DNA of 64,000 nt from Ophiura sarsii (GCA_035610835.1 CM069448.1:10553717-10617716); one strand, 5' to 3'; counted from the first letter of the stretch, positions 24,901-34,569 are shown. Program-made: numbers and translations. Notes: a model not told the origin generated them from the letters alone.

Positions 24901-27900
24901 TCTATGTTTACATTTCTTTAAAACGGCTGCTTTTCATGCAAATTGGACAGGGTTTAACGTCAATTTCCCGCAGTTTTATACCCGTATTTGAAGGCATTAC
25001 CCGTATTTGATGGCATTAACATCAGTTTTATATCTATATGCTGTAGCTTTGACGTGACACACTGGCCCCACACAGCAAGCATGATCAGCGAGTTTTGATG
25101 GCGACCAGCTTGTCAGTGTCTGTTAATTTCCATGGAGTGTCATGTATTGTTTTTAAGTGAGGATGATGCGAAATGCTCATTTTGATGGATGGGTAAATCT
25201 TTCCAATATGGATAACACAAATGTGTAAAGTGAAAGAGTTTTATCAGGAAGACACGCTACTCTCTCTTAAAGGCATATTATGTGATCTTTCCAGGGGGCG
25301 CCCTCTATTTTGTAAATTTTTTTTAGAAAGTAGATTTTCTTGCAGATATACATTTCTGATCATAAATCATAAATATATAAAAACCATTCAAAATCATGGT
25401 ATAAAGAGTGAAAATAAACTGTCGGGTCTGCAAGACAACTTATTTATCACTCTAAATTCACTCTAAAACCATGATTTTGAAGTAATTAGGAATCGTATCG
25501 CTCTGTAACTCAGAATATATTTATGATTTATAATCAGAAATGTAAATCTGCAAGAAAATCTACTTTCTTAAAAAAATTATGAATAGAGGGCGCTCTCTGG
25601 AAAAGATCACATAATAATGCCTTTAAATTGTGTTAATTTTTGGTATTTTTAAATTACAAAATGTAGTGTTATTGAGCTTCTTTTGAATGATTTTTGTTAC
25701 CATTTTTAATTGGAGAGTCTCTATGTACCTACAGTTAAGAAATAATTTAATTTTCTCATAAATTTGTGTTTTTCATCTCTACTTACAGCATTGTTATATC
25801 AACCAGTCAAAGTCGTTATCGAACAAGACATATGAAGTAACGTTATCAACAAAAAACAAACATAATGGAATGGAATATTCCAAAGTACATTGCACAACAA
25901 TAAAGAAATATTTTATTGCTTTGACCTGAGGCAGGTATTGCTACGATACAATACAATCAGCCATTCATTGAGATAAAAGTCAATTGAATGAATAGATCTA
26001 TGTGTGCGCATTAAGAACCCGTTTTGTTTGATAAAGCAGGTCACTAGAGAAAGTTGGGTTGATTGATGAAATAATCATTTGTCATTTTGATCATGTCAAA
26101 AGTGCATACTTGTTTACTGTAGTGAGAACTGACAATGAGGCCAAAAAAACCCTGTTGTGTTGCCCTCAGCGACACGACCCTAAAATCTCAACAATCAGGG
26201 TCTCATTTTTTTTTAAGATTAAAATGTTACCCAATTTGTCATAATATTACTATTTTCTGCTTGAAATGAATAAGTTTGCTTGAATAGATTGCTTTTAAAC
26301 TATTATCACTTTAGAAACATAAGTAAAATTGACATTAACCGATTCAGTCTTGTCATTAACCACGGAGCCAAAAAAGGGGAAAATCAACCGACCGACCAAA
26401 CCGACTTCAAGATTCTTGGCACTTGAGGCCAGCACAACAACAAAAATTTGGCCTGATTAAGATAACAAAACAAGTTACAGGAATGCCAAATACGGTGCCT
26501 TTTCTTCATCTATCCCTTTAAATTACGATATTTCTGTATAAAATGTCTTTAAAGTCTGCCAGCAATTTTGTCTTGTTTCTATAGATACTGGCTCACAGTT
26601 TTTAATATCACGAAAAAATTGATTTATTTAGAAACTCCTGAACATATTTAACGATCAATAATAAGAAAATGATAACCACTGAGTATATTAGATGTGCAAG
26701 CCACGTCTGGACTTGTTTTTAAAATATACAAATTCAAATAGTTATGACAAATTACACTGCATTTGCAAAATCCAGTCAATTGAGACTTCCGTGAAAATAC
26801 ACTCATAATTTGCAAATCAACTATGCCTGCAAGTGACCTCTATTTGCACCCGACCTGTCTGTTTACGGGGAATGAATATTTACTCAGAAACATTGTACAT
26901 TTGACGTGATATAGCCCATAACATTGGAGCTATGTGACCTATTGGCTTTCAATTTGCCACTATTACATTCCCCAAAACACATCAAGTGCTGCCTATATTG
27001 AAGAATGGCTGGATGGACTAAAGAGAGATTTAAAGGACATTATTCCCGGTGGAAAGAGTTTTAATCATGTGAAGGGGGCTATCAATTCACATGTTATCCA
27101 CCATATTTCAGTTTCATTATCATTTGAGAAATGAAATAAGAAGCAATTTATGAACTAATTATCAGACGTAGCAGAAGACTTTTCGCAAGGGCACTTGGGA
27201 GATACTTCAGGGATATCGCTAGAATCGTGACGTATGCGCAGCACAGATAATAGTTGAGCTGCGCATACGTCACAAATTTAACGATATCCCTGAAGTATCT
27301 CCCAAGTGCCATTGCGAAAAGTCTTCTGCAACGTCTGAAAATTAGTTCACAAATTTCTTCTTTTTTCATTTCTGAAATTGAAATATGGTGGCTAACAATC
27401 ATGTGAATTAATATCCCCTTCACATATTTAAAACTCTTTCCACTGAGAATGATGTCCTTTAGAGAGAGAGGTTGTGTGCAAGCCTTGAATTAACTGGGCG
27501 CCTGGGAGTTTTTTACACCTGTTTGCCAAGTTTTAGCTCCCAGTGTTTTCAAATTTTGTAAGCAAAGTATAGGACCGGGAGCAACTATGGTCAGAAAAGT
27601 CACAAAGTAGCTCCTGATCCACATATCCTTAAATCGAGGCTTGGTTGTGTGGTGATCGGATGGGGAGTTTGGGTGGAAGATGGAGAGGTGGAATCTTACC
27701 ACAAGCTACTTTAGACTTTTTAAGAAACAGTAGGCCTATATTTTGAAACACAATAGGCATTCTTGATGTTCTAGTATATAGCCAGGTGGGCAAGTGTCTG
27801 TCCCCAACAGCCTAATTCCTCTCCCACCTAGGAATGGAAAAATTGTGTTTTCTTGATTTTGATGGACGTGAGCATGCAATCCTAAAAAGCTTCTTCCTCT

Positions 27901-30900
27901 TCAGGTCTGCCAATACATTAAGTCCAAGCAGGATTTGAATAGTTTTCAAAATTGGAAAGTGAGCAGGTTGATTGACACACATAGAGAGCATTTTGATGTA
28001 AGGAAATTATAATTGGAATATTATATTTAACAGAATGATGTGATGTTCTAAAAGAGATGGGAAGTTTTAAAGGAGATGAGCCTTGTGCAGAGGATGGTGA
28101 TCCCTCTGACCAGAGATCAAACCGTGGGAAATGACACATGAAATCCGCGCGGTCATATTATTAGGCACTCAATTAAAAATGTATATTACTCAAGGGACAT
28201 TAGTCAATAAATAAGTGTTAGATTGGAATACAAATGTGAGGTAAAAAATAAAATAAAAAACAAGAAAAGGCGATATCAAAATAATCACACAGTGAAATTC
28301 TCTGAAAAGCCAAAAAAACCCGGCTAAAATCGGCTTGTTGGACAATGACCGCGGCTGAAATAGCATTTCCGCAATTTTACGGTACAAGTATGAAATCCGT
28401 GAATTACGCCGTGACATCCGTGTTCACGGATTCTGCCGAACACTATTATAGCTTTACTTGCTCTATTTTCAGATTACATTTCATATGCTACAGCTCACTT
28501 TCCTCCAACCGGAATACCAAGTCCCTTTAACAGGGTCCATATGATCCCCTCGTCTTTCCGATATCAATCATACTTACTTAGACTCTTGGAAACTGAGAGA
28601 TCTTGTAGCATATACGAAAGGGCTTTCTCACTATTACCAAGGCCCCAGTGTGCACTGCTTAGAGCTGAAAATACTGATCCACGGAGCTTCAGACTGCATG
28701 TACCTGTGATAAAATTACAAAAACATTTACAAAAAACAGAAACATGGAATTAGGAAGAGGGTTTGCATAGTCACTGTCATAATACAATGGACAAAATTCA
28801 AGCTATTTCAAATGAGCAGGTTTTGTTGTTGTTTGCAGAGCTGCGTCCAGAGGCATGAAATGGGCGACCAACTATATATATATATGCGTGTGACTATTTC
28901 ACGATTGACCAATCAGAACGCGCTATCATTTTTGAAAGCATCCGGTACGCACATACGCACGCATTGGTGGAATTATGTCCATAGTATTATGATGCTGACT
29001 ATAATCTTAGTACGTCTGAAATGCTGCTTGCAAGGCGTTGTCTCCCAGAGCAAGGTAAACGGCACCAACATTGCCCGTGCACTTCTCTCGCTTCAAAGCG
29101 TTTGTCCATGAGTTGTTTGGCTAATAATACACACTGTCTGTGGCTAGCCAGGGCATTGGGGTATTCACCAATGGCAGAATACACATGACCTGTTGGAGAA
29201 GGACTTTAAGTCGGGAGAGAAATTCACTGGTGCAGCCGGCTAAACAATCAGGTGCAAATACGATTTGTGAAGTCATACTGATCGTTAGCATGCAGCTTGC
29301 ATTCCTATGTGGTTTAGATGCACATTTGAGGGAATGCAGACAGGCATCTGTTCTACAATGTCATATTGAGATTATGAATCAGGCTATTTGCTTAATCATA
29401 ATCGCTTGGATTTGGAAATGGCATTTAGCATGGATACATTAACACATACGGTGTTTCACTCTTCATGTGTGTTGTGTTTCGGCTGGAATACACTCATACA
29501 TTCTTCTTTGTCCAATGGAAAACTAATCAGATTTACTGTAAAAGCCAATATTTTCGCTTACAGATATTTTTCGTGCATTTTGATATCATAGACATTTCGT
29601 GAAATTTTTTTTCGCGGTCGACTTTCTAGATGCACTGTATGAATGTTGAAAACAATATTTTCGTGTGTTATAATTTTCGGGGAAAAATATTTTCCGCCGG
29701 AAGCGCGAAAAATAAAACCACCGCAAAAATTTCAGCTTTTACAGTAATAAACATACTTACCAATTTTTAGAGCCGACTCCAAGACGATCAATGATGAGGC
29801 ATGGTATCCTGCCGCTAACAACTCTTGACCAATCACAGAGATGATAACAAAAGGACTCTTGTCTAACTTCATGGACTGTAATTGTAGATAGATGGGCTGA
29901 AATGTTTCTGCGGAAAATAGTAAAATAAGAATGGATTATAATATCATGTTTTATATCATTTTTGGGTAGAAAACACCACCCTAGGATTTCAGAACAAACT
30001 TCACGTTTATTGTCCAGTGATTTAACCCCGAGCACTACCGGCTTATAACCAGTGTTTGTGATTGGTTAAATTTTTACAAAGGTATACTAATTTCAATAGC
30101 CAATTAAAATACTACTTCTAAAATAATCCACTCCAATCTTTATCAGGGATACAATTATTCTAACAACGTCTGTGATTGGTGCAATAGATGATGTATCCGT
30201 CTTTCTGACCAATCTGCAGGTAGTTCTCACTGGATTAATAGGAGAAAATACAAACTGCTAAAGATTGAAAACCAATGCAGATTATACAGATAGATAAAAA
30301 CATTTATTCTTTTGATCATTAAAGATAAAAAATAAACCATTCTCTAACAATGCTTCATGAAATGAAAGAAGAAATTGATTGATCACTAACTTGTCACTAT
30401 TAAAAAGTGCTGCATCAATTTAGGTGTTTAATGTGAATATGACTGTATAGGTTTACTATTGTCAACTGACAGGTGCATTGCATTGTGTATTTATAAGTCA
30501 CTGACTTTGGTATAAAATGCAGCATAAAAAGTGCAAGCCAAACCAGAATGAGTTAAAACAGGGCTGGTGTAAATGATGAAGGGCGGATCAGTACGTTCTG
30601 TCACTAAAGGCAGCCCCAGCTACACAAGACAATATTGTCTTTATTGTGTTATGTCATCCTCTACACTCCATTCTTAGCTCTCTCTCTCTCTCTCTCATGT
30701 AAATTTAGTGGGAATAGCCTGTGTAGAATTTGCCAAACCCATTTCTGCAGCTACTTATCTACCTGTGAAATGGAGCCTACAAAGACGGTATCGAATCATG
30801 CTGCATCACAACAATGCAAGTCCTCCCAAAGCTTGCCCCACCCCGAAATGGTATCCATTTCATGGAACATCCATCCTTATCAACTTGGCTCCCTGTGCAG

Positions 30901-32846
30901 ATTTCAGGCTCTAATTCACAACAATCAAATCAAAGATTGCTGGGAGCTAGCCTTTTTCAAGGATCCAAGACCTAGCCAAAGCTGTATATTCAGAGATGAG
31001 ACAATCCCTACTCTGGAGTACCGCCCATGCTTCGAGAAGTGGAGGATGAGGATGTCACTGTGTTTAGACGTCATGGGAAACATCTTCAAGGGAATGTGAC
31101 TGAAGTTTTTGAAATTGTATGACCATCTTCAGAAAAATGGGCCAAGTGACAAAACTTTTTGATTCACCCTTGTTAAGGGCTTTGTGGGATGGTGGGACAG
31201 GTTGTAAGCCTTCAATGTGAACATTATCACTTCACTTATCAACATGAAACTATTGCAAATATTGCGACCTACTACTACTAGAATTGGGCATTTGACGAAA
31301 ATGAATTAGCTGGATGGTAGTAAATGACATATCATACCAACACACTAAGCTTAATTGGCTATTCAACATTCACTCAGATATATCATTGTCATTACTGTTA
31401 TAATAATCACATCAATTGCGGAATTAAATGTGAAATAGATTGATCATGTCATTAGTGTACTGCATTCTCACACGAACACTTAACGGTGATCTGCATCATT
31501 ATTCATTCCTATTTCTAGGACTTAACCAACATATTTTGTGGAATTCAAGTGGATTTTTTAAGTGTGATCAATATTGGGTGAGAGATTATCAACTTCAGCC
31601 TTTTTCACATTTTGGGTTTCTGTTTTTTCTTTTCTTTCCTTCAAGTGGAGACTTGATAGAAACTTCTACAAGTCATGCTAAGAGTTTTTGGGTCTTGAGA
31701 TAGGCCTGATCAATTTTGTTTTATGGCAAAACAAATTCTACCATTAGCAAAAGTAAAAGCAAAACGACAGTTCCAACTGTCCAGCAGGGCACACGATATG
31801 GATCCATTAGAAAACCTTTACAAATATTACACCAAATGAGCTTTAATGACTAATCAATTTAGAGCTATAATGGTATTCCTTTTCTTACCTTTAAGTGGTG
31901 ACTTGGCGGCAGCTCAACAAGTCCTGCTAAGAGTTTTTTGGGTCTTGAGATAGGCCTGATCAATTTTGTTTTACGGCAAAACAAATTCTACCTCTGCAAA
32001 ACCTATACCAATCTTGCACCAAATGACTATCAATTTAGATCTATGACTATGCCTTTCTTACCGTCCAGCAGGGCACATGATATGGATCCATTAGAAAACC
32101 TTTACAAATATTACACCAAATGAGCTTTAATGACTAATCAATTTAGATCTAAGGCTTTCCCTTCTTACCTTTAAGCGGTGACTTGACAGCAGCTTCGACA
32201 AGTCCTGCTAAGAGTTGTAAGCTGTTTGGGTCTTGAGATAGGCCTGATCAATTTTGTTTTATGCCAAAACAAATTCTACACCAAATATTTTACCAAATGA
32301 TCTCTATGACTAATCAATTAAGATTTATGGCTTTCTCGTCTTACCTTTAAGCGGTGACTTGACGGCAGCTTCTACAAGTCCTGCTAAGAGTTGTAAGCTT
32401 GTTGGGGTCTTGAGATAGGCCTGATCAATTTTGTTTTATGCCAAAACAAATTCTACACCAAATATTTTACCAAATGATCTCTATGACTAATCAATTAAGA
32501 TTTATGGCTTTCTCTTCTTACCTTTAAGCGGTGACTTGACGGCAGCTTCTACAAGTCCTGCTAAGAGTTGTAAGCTTGTTGGGGTCTTGAGATAGGCCTG
32601 CTCAATTTTGTTTTATGGCAAAACAAATTCTACACCAAATATTTTACCAAATGATCTCTATTACTAATCAATTTAGATCTATGGCGTTCCCTTCTTACCT
32701 TTAAGGGGTGACTTGACGGCAGCTTCAACAAGTCCTGCTAAGAGTTGTAAGCTTTTTGGGTCTTGAGATAGGCCAGAGGAGAATGCTGCTAATGCATCTG
32801 CATGGCGTCCTAAACACTGCAACGCAACGCCTTGACGATAGTATGC
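12757..32846 (-). CDS. TTC28: TTC28-like TPR/CHAT gene (gene span, 8 exons)
   Basis: Exons in transcript order: 32846-32699, 29907-29761, 28703-28578, 23576-23418, 18891-16075, 15475-15160, 14266-14016, 12995-12757. Every junction is GT/AG and the phases agree (1,1,1,1,1,2,1). The joined frame is about 1,401 codons without a stop. Known family: TTC28 is a large scaffold of tetratricopeptide repeats ending in a CHAT domain, linked in vertebrates to the midbody and cytokinesis. Seen here: a TPR-like N-terminal block, about 21 TPR units of 40 residues, and the first part of CHAT. Missing: the initiator exon(s), expected above 32846, and the rest of CHAT including its usual His/Cys region, expected below 12757. 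Either these lie in very long introns or outside the window, or the 3' end has been lost. Orthology is firm from the order and sequence of all eight exons; the function is inferred from the family. Confidence 0.93.
12996..14015 (-). other. TTC28 intron
   Basis: About 1 kb between the two CHAT core exons. Nothing recognised. Confidence 0.7.
14016..14266 (-). CDS. TTC28: TTC28 exon: CHAT core part 1
   Basis: 251 nt, phase 2 in and phase 1 out, donor GTAGGT. It encodes an Asn/Ser-rich start (RTNNRNHVLNSSSRS) and then the conserved CHAT piece RVLYDMLIAPMEDALPQHDR followed by LPDLVLVLEG. It continues directly into the GDLYLVPFAVLKG exon. Confidence 0.93.
14267..15159 (-). other. TTC28 intron
   Basis: About 0.9 kb. 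The plus-strand frame at 14681-14926 has no recognisable domain and is regarded as chance. Confidence 0.7.
15160..15475 (-). CDS. TTC28: TTC28 exon: acidic linker inside CHAT
   Basis: 316 nt, phase 1 in and phase 2 out (donor GTATGG, weaker than the others). It encodes GIVKFNDHNLNDLEKESSST, a Ser/Asn/Asp-rich stretch, then HLDHYIMHAREALGVDSQQQ and an acidic TSETESEADELLQMHLGELS segment. This is the low-complexity insertion between the first CHAT strands and its core, a position that varies among TTC28 orthologues. Confidence 0.9.
15476..16074 (-). other. TTC28 intron with MITE remnant
   Basis: Bases about 15965-16029 (TTGAAACATTTTGTGAAATT through GTGTGGAAAGTGTTAAC) are the right end of the AACACTTTCC MITE family; its left end was not recognised. 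The rest has no feature. Confidence 0.6.
16075..18891 (-). CDS. TTC28: TTC28 large TPR exon and start of CHAT
   Basis: One uninterrupted 2,817-nt exon of about 939 codons. It holds about 20 TPR units of 40 residues (the fourteenth is about 44), each near the pattern A-x-x-NLG-x-x-Y-x-x-x-G-x-x-x-x-A-x-x-x-H/Y-x-x-x-L-x-I-A. A looser helical stretch follows, with EEALAVAERARTRAFVDLLL, then the first strands of CHAT (LVGRQNACVLYYSIAAGHLY). TPRs form superhelical protein-binding surfaces; 40-residue units with a longer inter-repeat loop are the LGN/TTC28 type. The exon starts at acceptor CTCCAACAG; the in-frame ATG codons inside are not translation starts. Donor GTAAGTAG, phase 1. Many spurious antisense frames overlap it. 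Confidence 0.97.
19780..20100 (+). repeat. Tandem pair of 150-170-bp AT-rich repeats
   Basis: Two direct copies, each running from TTTTGACATTTTCATTTTTA to GGGTCA-TCAGGCC-GTAGAAC (19780-19952 and 19953-20100). Related to 2941-3135. Confidence 0.7.
20517..20735 (+). repeat. Direct duplicate within TTC28 intron, copy 1
   Basis: Shares TGTCATCAACAAG, CTGAGCCAACAAAC, GGCATTTCATGATCCATAAA and CACTGACCTCACATTAC with 22185-22400. Non-coding. Confidence 0.7.
20771..21160 (+). repeat. Tandem repeat, about 126 bp x 3
   Basis: Units begin GCCATG(C/T)TGTTTGTA at 20771, 20902 and 21028; a partial fourth starts at about 21153. Each contains TTTGAGTCACATGAAAATAG and CCCCATCGATCAAT-like phrases. Unit lengths are about 131, 126 and 125 bp. 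Confidence 0.8.
21250..21814. mobile_element. TA-flanked TIR element, 565 bp
   Basis: The ends CAGTCATCAAAAAAAGTAAC and their reverse complement are flanked by TA. Arms are about 170 bp. The GC-richer centre has no transposase. A fragment of a related right end may lie at 51530-51575. Confidence 0.82.
22185..22400 (+). repeat. Direct duplicate within TTC28 intron, copy 2
   Basis: Counterpart of 20517-20735. The following part (GATGTGAAACTAGACACAG at about 22381) also repeats 21937-21955, so the block was copied with its neighbour. Confidence 0.7.
22700..22750 (-). repeat. tRNA-like fragment lacking the anticodon arm
   Basis: On the minus strand a clear A box (TTAGCACAGTGGATAG) and B box (GGGTTCGATC) are only about 15 bases apart, so a full tRNA cannot form. 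SINE or pseudo-tRNA remnant. Confidence 0.6.
23187..23378. mobile_element. MITE with TTCAGTCAGTTCCAAATTG ends, copy 1
   Basis: Inverted ends TCAGTTCCAAATTG and CAATTTGGAACTGA. It lies within 40 bp of the TTC28 exon at 23418-23576. Non-coding. Confidence 0.7.
23418..23576 (-). CDS. TTC28: TTC28 exon: TPR unit
   Basis: 159 nt, phase 1 in and phase 1 out, donor GTAAGC. It encodes SDHIGECRAHGNLGAAYFSQ and then GNYKEALTHHRFQLVLAMKQ, ending ASALSSLG. This is the TPR immediately before the large exon; the junction reads SSLG-HVYSAIGDYPNALASH, as in TTC28. Confidence 0.93.
23835..24082. mobile_element. MITE with TTCAGTCAGTTCCAAATTG ends, copy 2
   Basis: Same ends as 23187-23378 (TCAGTTCCAAACTGG and CCAATTTGGAACTGA). 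An internal 36-bp direct duplication containing GTGCATGCACGCTTGGATTA lies at about 23967-24038. The two copies flank the exon at 23418-23576. Confidence 0.7.
24312..24553. mobile_element. GTACTGTCG-type TA MITE, copy 1
   Basis: Ends TACAGCCTGGCAAAAGTATG and CTTTTGCCGCAACAGTA are inverted and TA-bounded. Shares GCAGTTGTCTCTCAAAGAA and TTTTTCCATGCCTAATTCCA with copies at 46564 and 48471. Confidence 0.75.
24565..24803. mobile_element. AACACTTTCC-type MITE, full copy
   Basis: Bounded by TTTAACACTTTCCACACG and GCATGGAAAGTGTTAAC. Internal GACATTTTTGAAACATTTTG. Non-coding. Confidence 0.75.
25267..25626. mobile_element. TTAA-flanked foldback MITE, copy 1
   Basis: TTAA + AGGCATATTATGTGATCTTT at one end and the inverted sequence + TTAA at the other. 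The arms (about 150 bp) meet near the CTGTCGGG centre at about 25420. TTAA target sites are typical of piggyBac-type mobilisation. No coding capacity. Related copies at 46085, 49619 and 61005, and a stub at 55355. Confidence 0.82.
25627..27017 (-). other. TTC28 intron, no feature
   Basis: AT-rich. No coding, RNA or repeat signal recognised. Confidence 0.6.
27018..27463. mobile_element. 446-bp foldback element
   Basis: Near-palindrome: CTAAAGAGAG..GGACAT at the left pairs with ATGTCCTTTAG..AGAGAG at the right. The inner arms include GGGATATCG, CACTTGGGAGATACTTCAGG and TGACGTATGCGCAGC, and the centre is at about 27246. No reading frame; the minus frame at 27148-27423 is a by-product. Confidence 0.82.
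27464..28577 (-). other. TTC28 intron, no feature
   Basis: Several short frames, none recognisable. Confidence 0.55.
28578..28703 (-). CDS. TTC28: TTC28 exon: first TPR of main array
   Basis: 126 nt, phase 1 in and phase 1 out, donor GTAAGTATG. It encodes GTCSLKLRGSVFSALSSAHW followed by GLGNSEKALSYMLQDLSVSK, a TPR of the array type (G-N/D-x-x-K/E-A pattern in helix A). It joins in frame to the next exon, giving SKSLSDHIGECRAHGNLG across the junction. Confidence 0.92.
29020..29189 (-). pseudogene. Truncated, frameshifted copy of the start of the large TTC28 exon
   Basis: Duplicates the first 170 or so bases of exon 18891-16075 together with its acceptor (CTCCAACAG). The first part still reads YPNALASHRQCVLLAKQLMD. 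A 4-base insertion after EAREV breaks the frame, and two deletions follow. It lies on the same strand, in the intron between 29761 and 28703. If spliced in, it would cause a premature stop. Confidence 0.85.
29761..29907 (-). CDS. TTC28: TTC28 exon: ETFQPIYLQLQ segment
   Basis: 147 nt, phase 1 in and phase 1 out, acceptor TTTTCCGCAG and donor GTAAGTATG. It encodes a segment beginning ETFQPIYLQLQSMKLDKSPF and continuing through VIGQELLAAGYHASSLIVLE, the conserved link between the N-terminal TPRs and the main repeat array in TTC28. There is no stop or frameshift. Confidence 0.92.
30052..30234 (-). repeat. Dispersed 180-bp repeat, copy 2
   Basis: Reverse-complement relative of 12560-12737. Confidence 0.65.
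30700..31160 (+). pseudogene. Decayed mariner-type transposase fragment
   Basis: Frame 30708-30914 has LHHNNA (for the catalytic HHDNA) and NLAPCADF (for the SPDLAPCDFF region). A second frame (30635-31099) then gives FEKWRMRMSLCLDVMGNIF, the C-terminal FxKW..R..C....G.YF motif. The match is split across frames, and the second catalytic Asp reads Asn. N-terminal helix-turn-helix part and TIRs are not seen. Inactive remnant in a TTC28 intron. Confidence 0.75.
31630..32693 (-). repeat. Tandem array of copies of a TTC28 exon end
   Basis: Five partial copies of bases 32694-32775 lie at about 31632, 31887, 32165, 32340 and 32517; the last three intervals to the exon are about 176 bp, the older ones about 255-278. 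Each keeps TTGACGGCAGCTTC-like coding DNA of the segment DPKSLQLLAGLVEAAVKSPL. All but the leftmost keep a GTAAG donor (it reads GGAAAG). Upstream of each is TTGATCAG, which makes an AG just before the exon-derived part. Copies at 32340 and 32517 have a one-base insertion. Confidence 0.85.
32699..32846 (-). CDS. TTC28: TTC28 exon: N-terminal TPR part
   Basis: The acceptor is phase 0 (exon begins AYYRQGVALQCLG) and the donor GTAAGAAG is phase 1. It encodes one TPR-like helix pair, containing GRHADALAAF and then SQDPKSLQLLAGLVEAA, matching the N-terminal TPR block of TTC28 before the long repeat region. The exon that should precede it, with the first TPR helices, was not found between here and 43 kb; a 100-base gap lies at 36470. 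The 3' end of this exon is the source of the tandem partial copies at 31630-32693. Confidence 0.9.
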
Positions 32847-34489
32847 CTGTGTGATAAAATGACAAAGATAGATAGATAGAGTCATTAATTTACATTCATA
32901 CACTCTGGAGTAGTTACAAACCAATCAGAAAGCAGGAAACTAAAATACATGGAGTGCATTGAAAGTGTCTAATTGCACTCAGTGTTGGCGCCGTACATGC
33001 GCGCACCACAAGCTTTGCTTTTGTTGTTGTCAATTTGCTACGGTTATGTATGTACAATCCTTTAAACCAACCATGTCCATCGAAGAGTACTGCAAATCGT
33101 ACGAACAGTTGGCAAATGAGTAAATCATCGCTGTTCTGTAAGAATCTTGTTTTCTGGCCCTTCAGCATGTATAAAGTAAGACTGTCCAACGGTTATGCAT
33201 AGTAACGGTTGCTTTTAGACATGTTAAGGGGGCAATAGCACTTACCCCGGCACTTACACGGTTTTGACTGATGTATTTTTGGCCCTTGAACATGTTTAGT
33301 GCAGACTGCCCAGAGGTTACACATAGAAAGTATGTCTGTATACAAGGTGAAGGGCCGGAGGATGATACAAGGTTTTCACAGAACAGCGACAAAATAGTAA
33401 ATGGTTCATTCAATCCTATTTTAGGAAAGTTTTCCATCAGGTTTTCCATCAATTTAAGTCAATCTCAACTTTAAAATTTGTAAATATTCTCTCCAAGCAC
33501 AGTCCCCCCCCCCCCCCCAAAAAAGTATACAAGTACTCCCCCCCCCCCCCCCCAGCACAGCCTTGAAAAGTTGAATCAAACAGCTTGAAACCAACCTACC
33601 ATTGGCATGAGTAGCAGTAGTAGTAAATGGCTATTTTAATTCTACTTAATAAGAATCAGGTTTTCGAACGAATTTAATCAGTGACACTGATTTAATTCAA
33701 TCTTAACCCTAAAAGTTGTCAATATTCACTCAGAGTACAGCCTTGAAGAGTCTCTCCATGTAAATAAAGATGGACCTATTGGTGATCAGATTTCCAATAC
33801 AGAGGCCACACTATGATTTCCTTAGACATGTACAACCTTCCACTTAATAACAAGCCCTGCAATTAAGATTCCCATCCATCCATCAAAATGGACTTTGAAG
33901 AAGCAAATGGCTATTTTAATCCCACTTTACGCATAAGGTTTCCAATCAATTGAATTCGATCGTGACACTAAAATGTGTCAATATTCATTCCCTTAGACCA
34001 CTGTTTTGAAGAGACTCTATCTAAATTAAATGGACATATTGGTCATACCCTTTAACCTTTTCCGTACCATATACATCTGATCAGCATTTGAATCAGTGGT
34101 AATCTGTGCATCTAAAATGACAACATTTACTAGAGGACAGACAACCAGGTTTTTCCTTGCCGATTATTTGACGGATAACCAAGATTTTGACACCAAAAAG
34201 TCAAATTACCTATTTTCACAGAAAAAACAATTGATAAGCTCATAAATAAATTGTAGTGGATGCCAGCGCACTCAAAATATGAACCTGCCCAGTGCCCATC
34301 CATTATCATGCCATAGTTGGGCAACCAAACTAAAATGTCCATCTTTTATTCTCCAAATATAACTAAATGAGTCAGTTGACTATGAACTACACACTTTGTG
34401 AACTTAGAATATTTCTAACCATAGACGGTACATAGACAGTTACCGTCTATGTTCTAACCCAACTTTTACAAAAATAAATAAATCAGTTG
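32847..34489. other. Spacer upstream of the first TTC28 exon found
   Basis: Contains two poly-C tracts (33506-33520 and 33538-33554) and partly repeated phrases such as TTCCATCAGGTTTTCCATCA. No TTC28 first exon is recognised on the minus strand. Confidence 0.6.
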
Positions 34490-34493
34490 AAAA

Positions 34494-34568
34494 ATTGGTC
34501 CTAGTGGGAATCAAACCATGGACCTCTGCATTGTAAAGCATGTAAGTCAACCACTAGACTAGCAAGGG
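34494..34568 (-). repeat. tRNA-Val(TAC)-like pseudogene or SINE head
   Basis: On the minus strand: A box TAGTCTAGTGG (34551-34561), anticodon region TGCTTTACAATGCAG, B box GGTTTGATTCC (34507-34517). The anticodon arm resembles tRNA-Val with TAC. The acceptor stem pairs at only about three positions, so it is not called a functional tRNA. Confidence 0.65.
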
Positions 34569-34569
34569 A

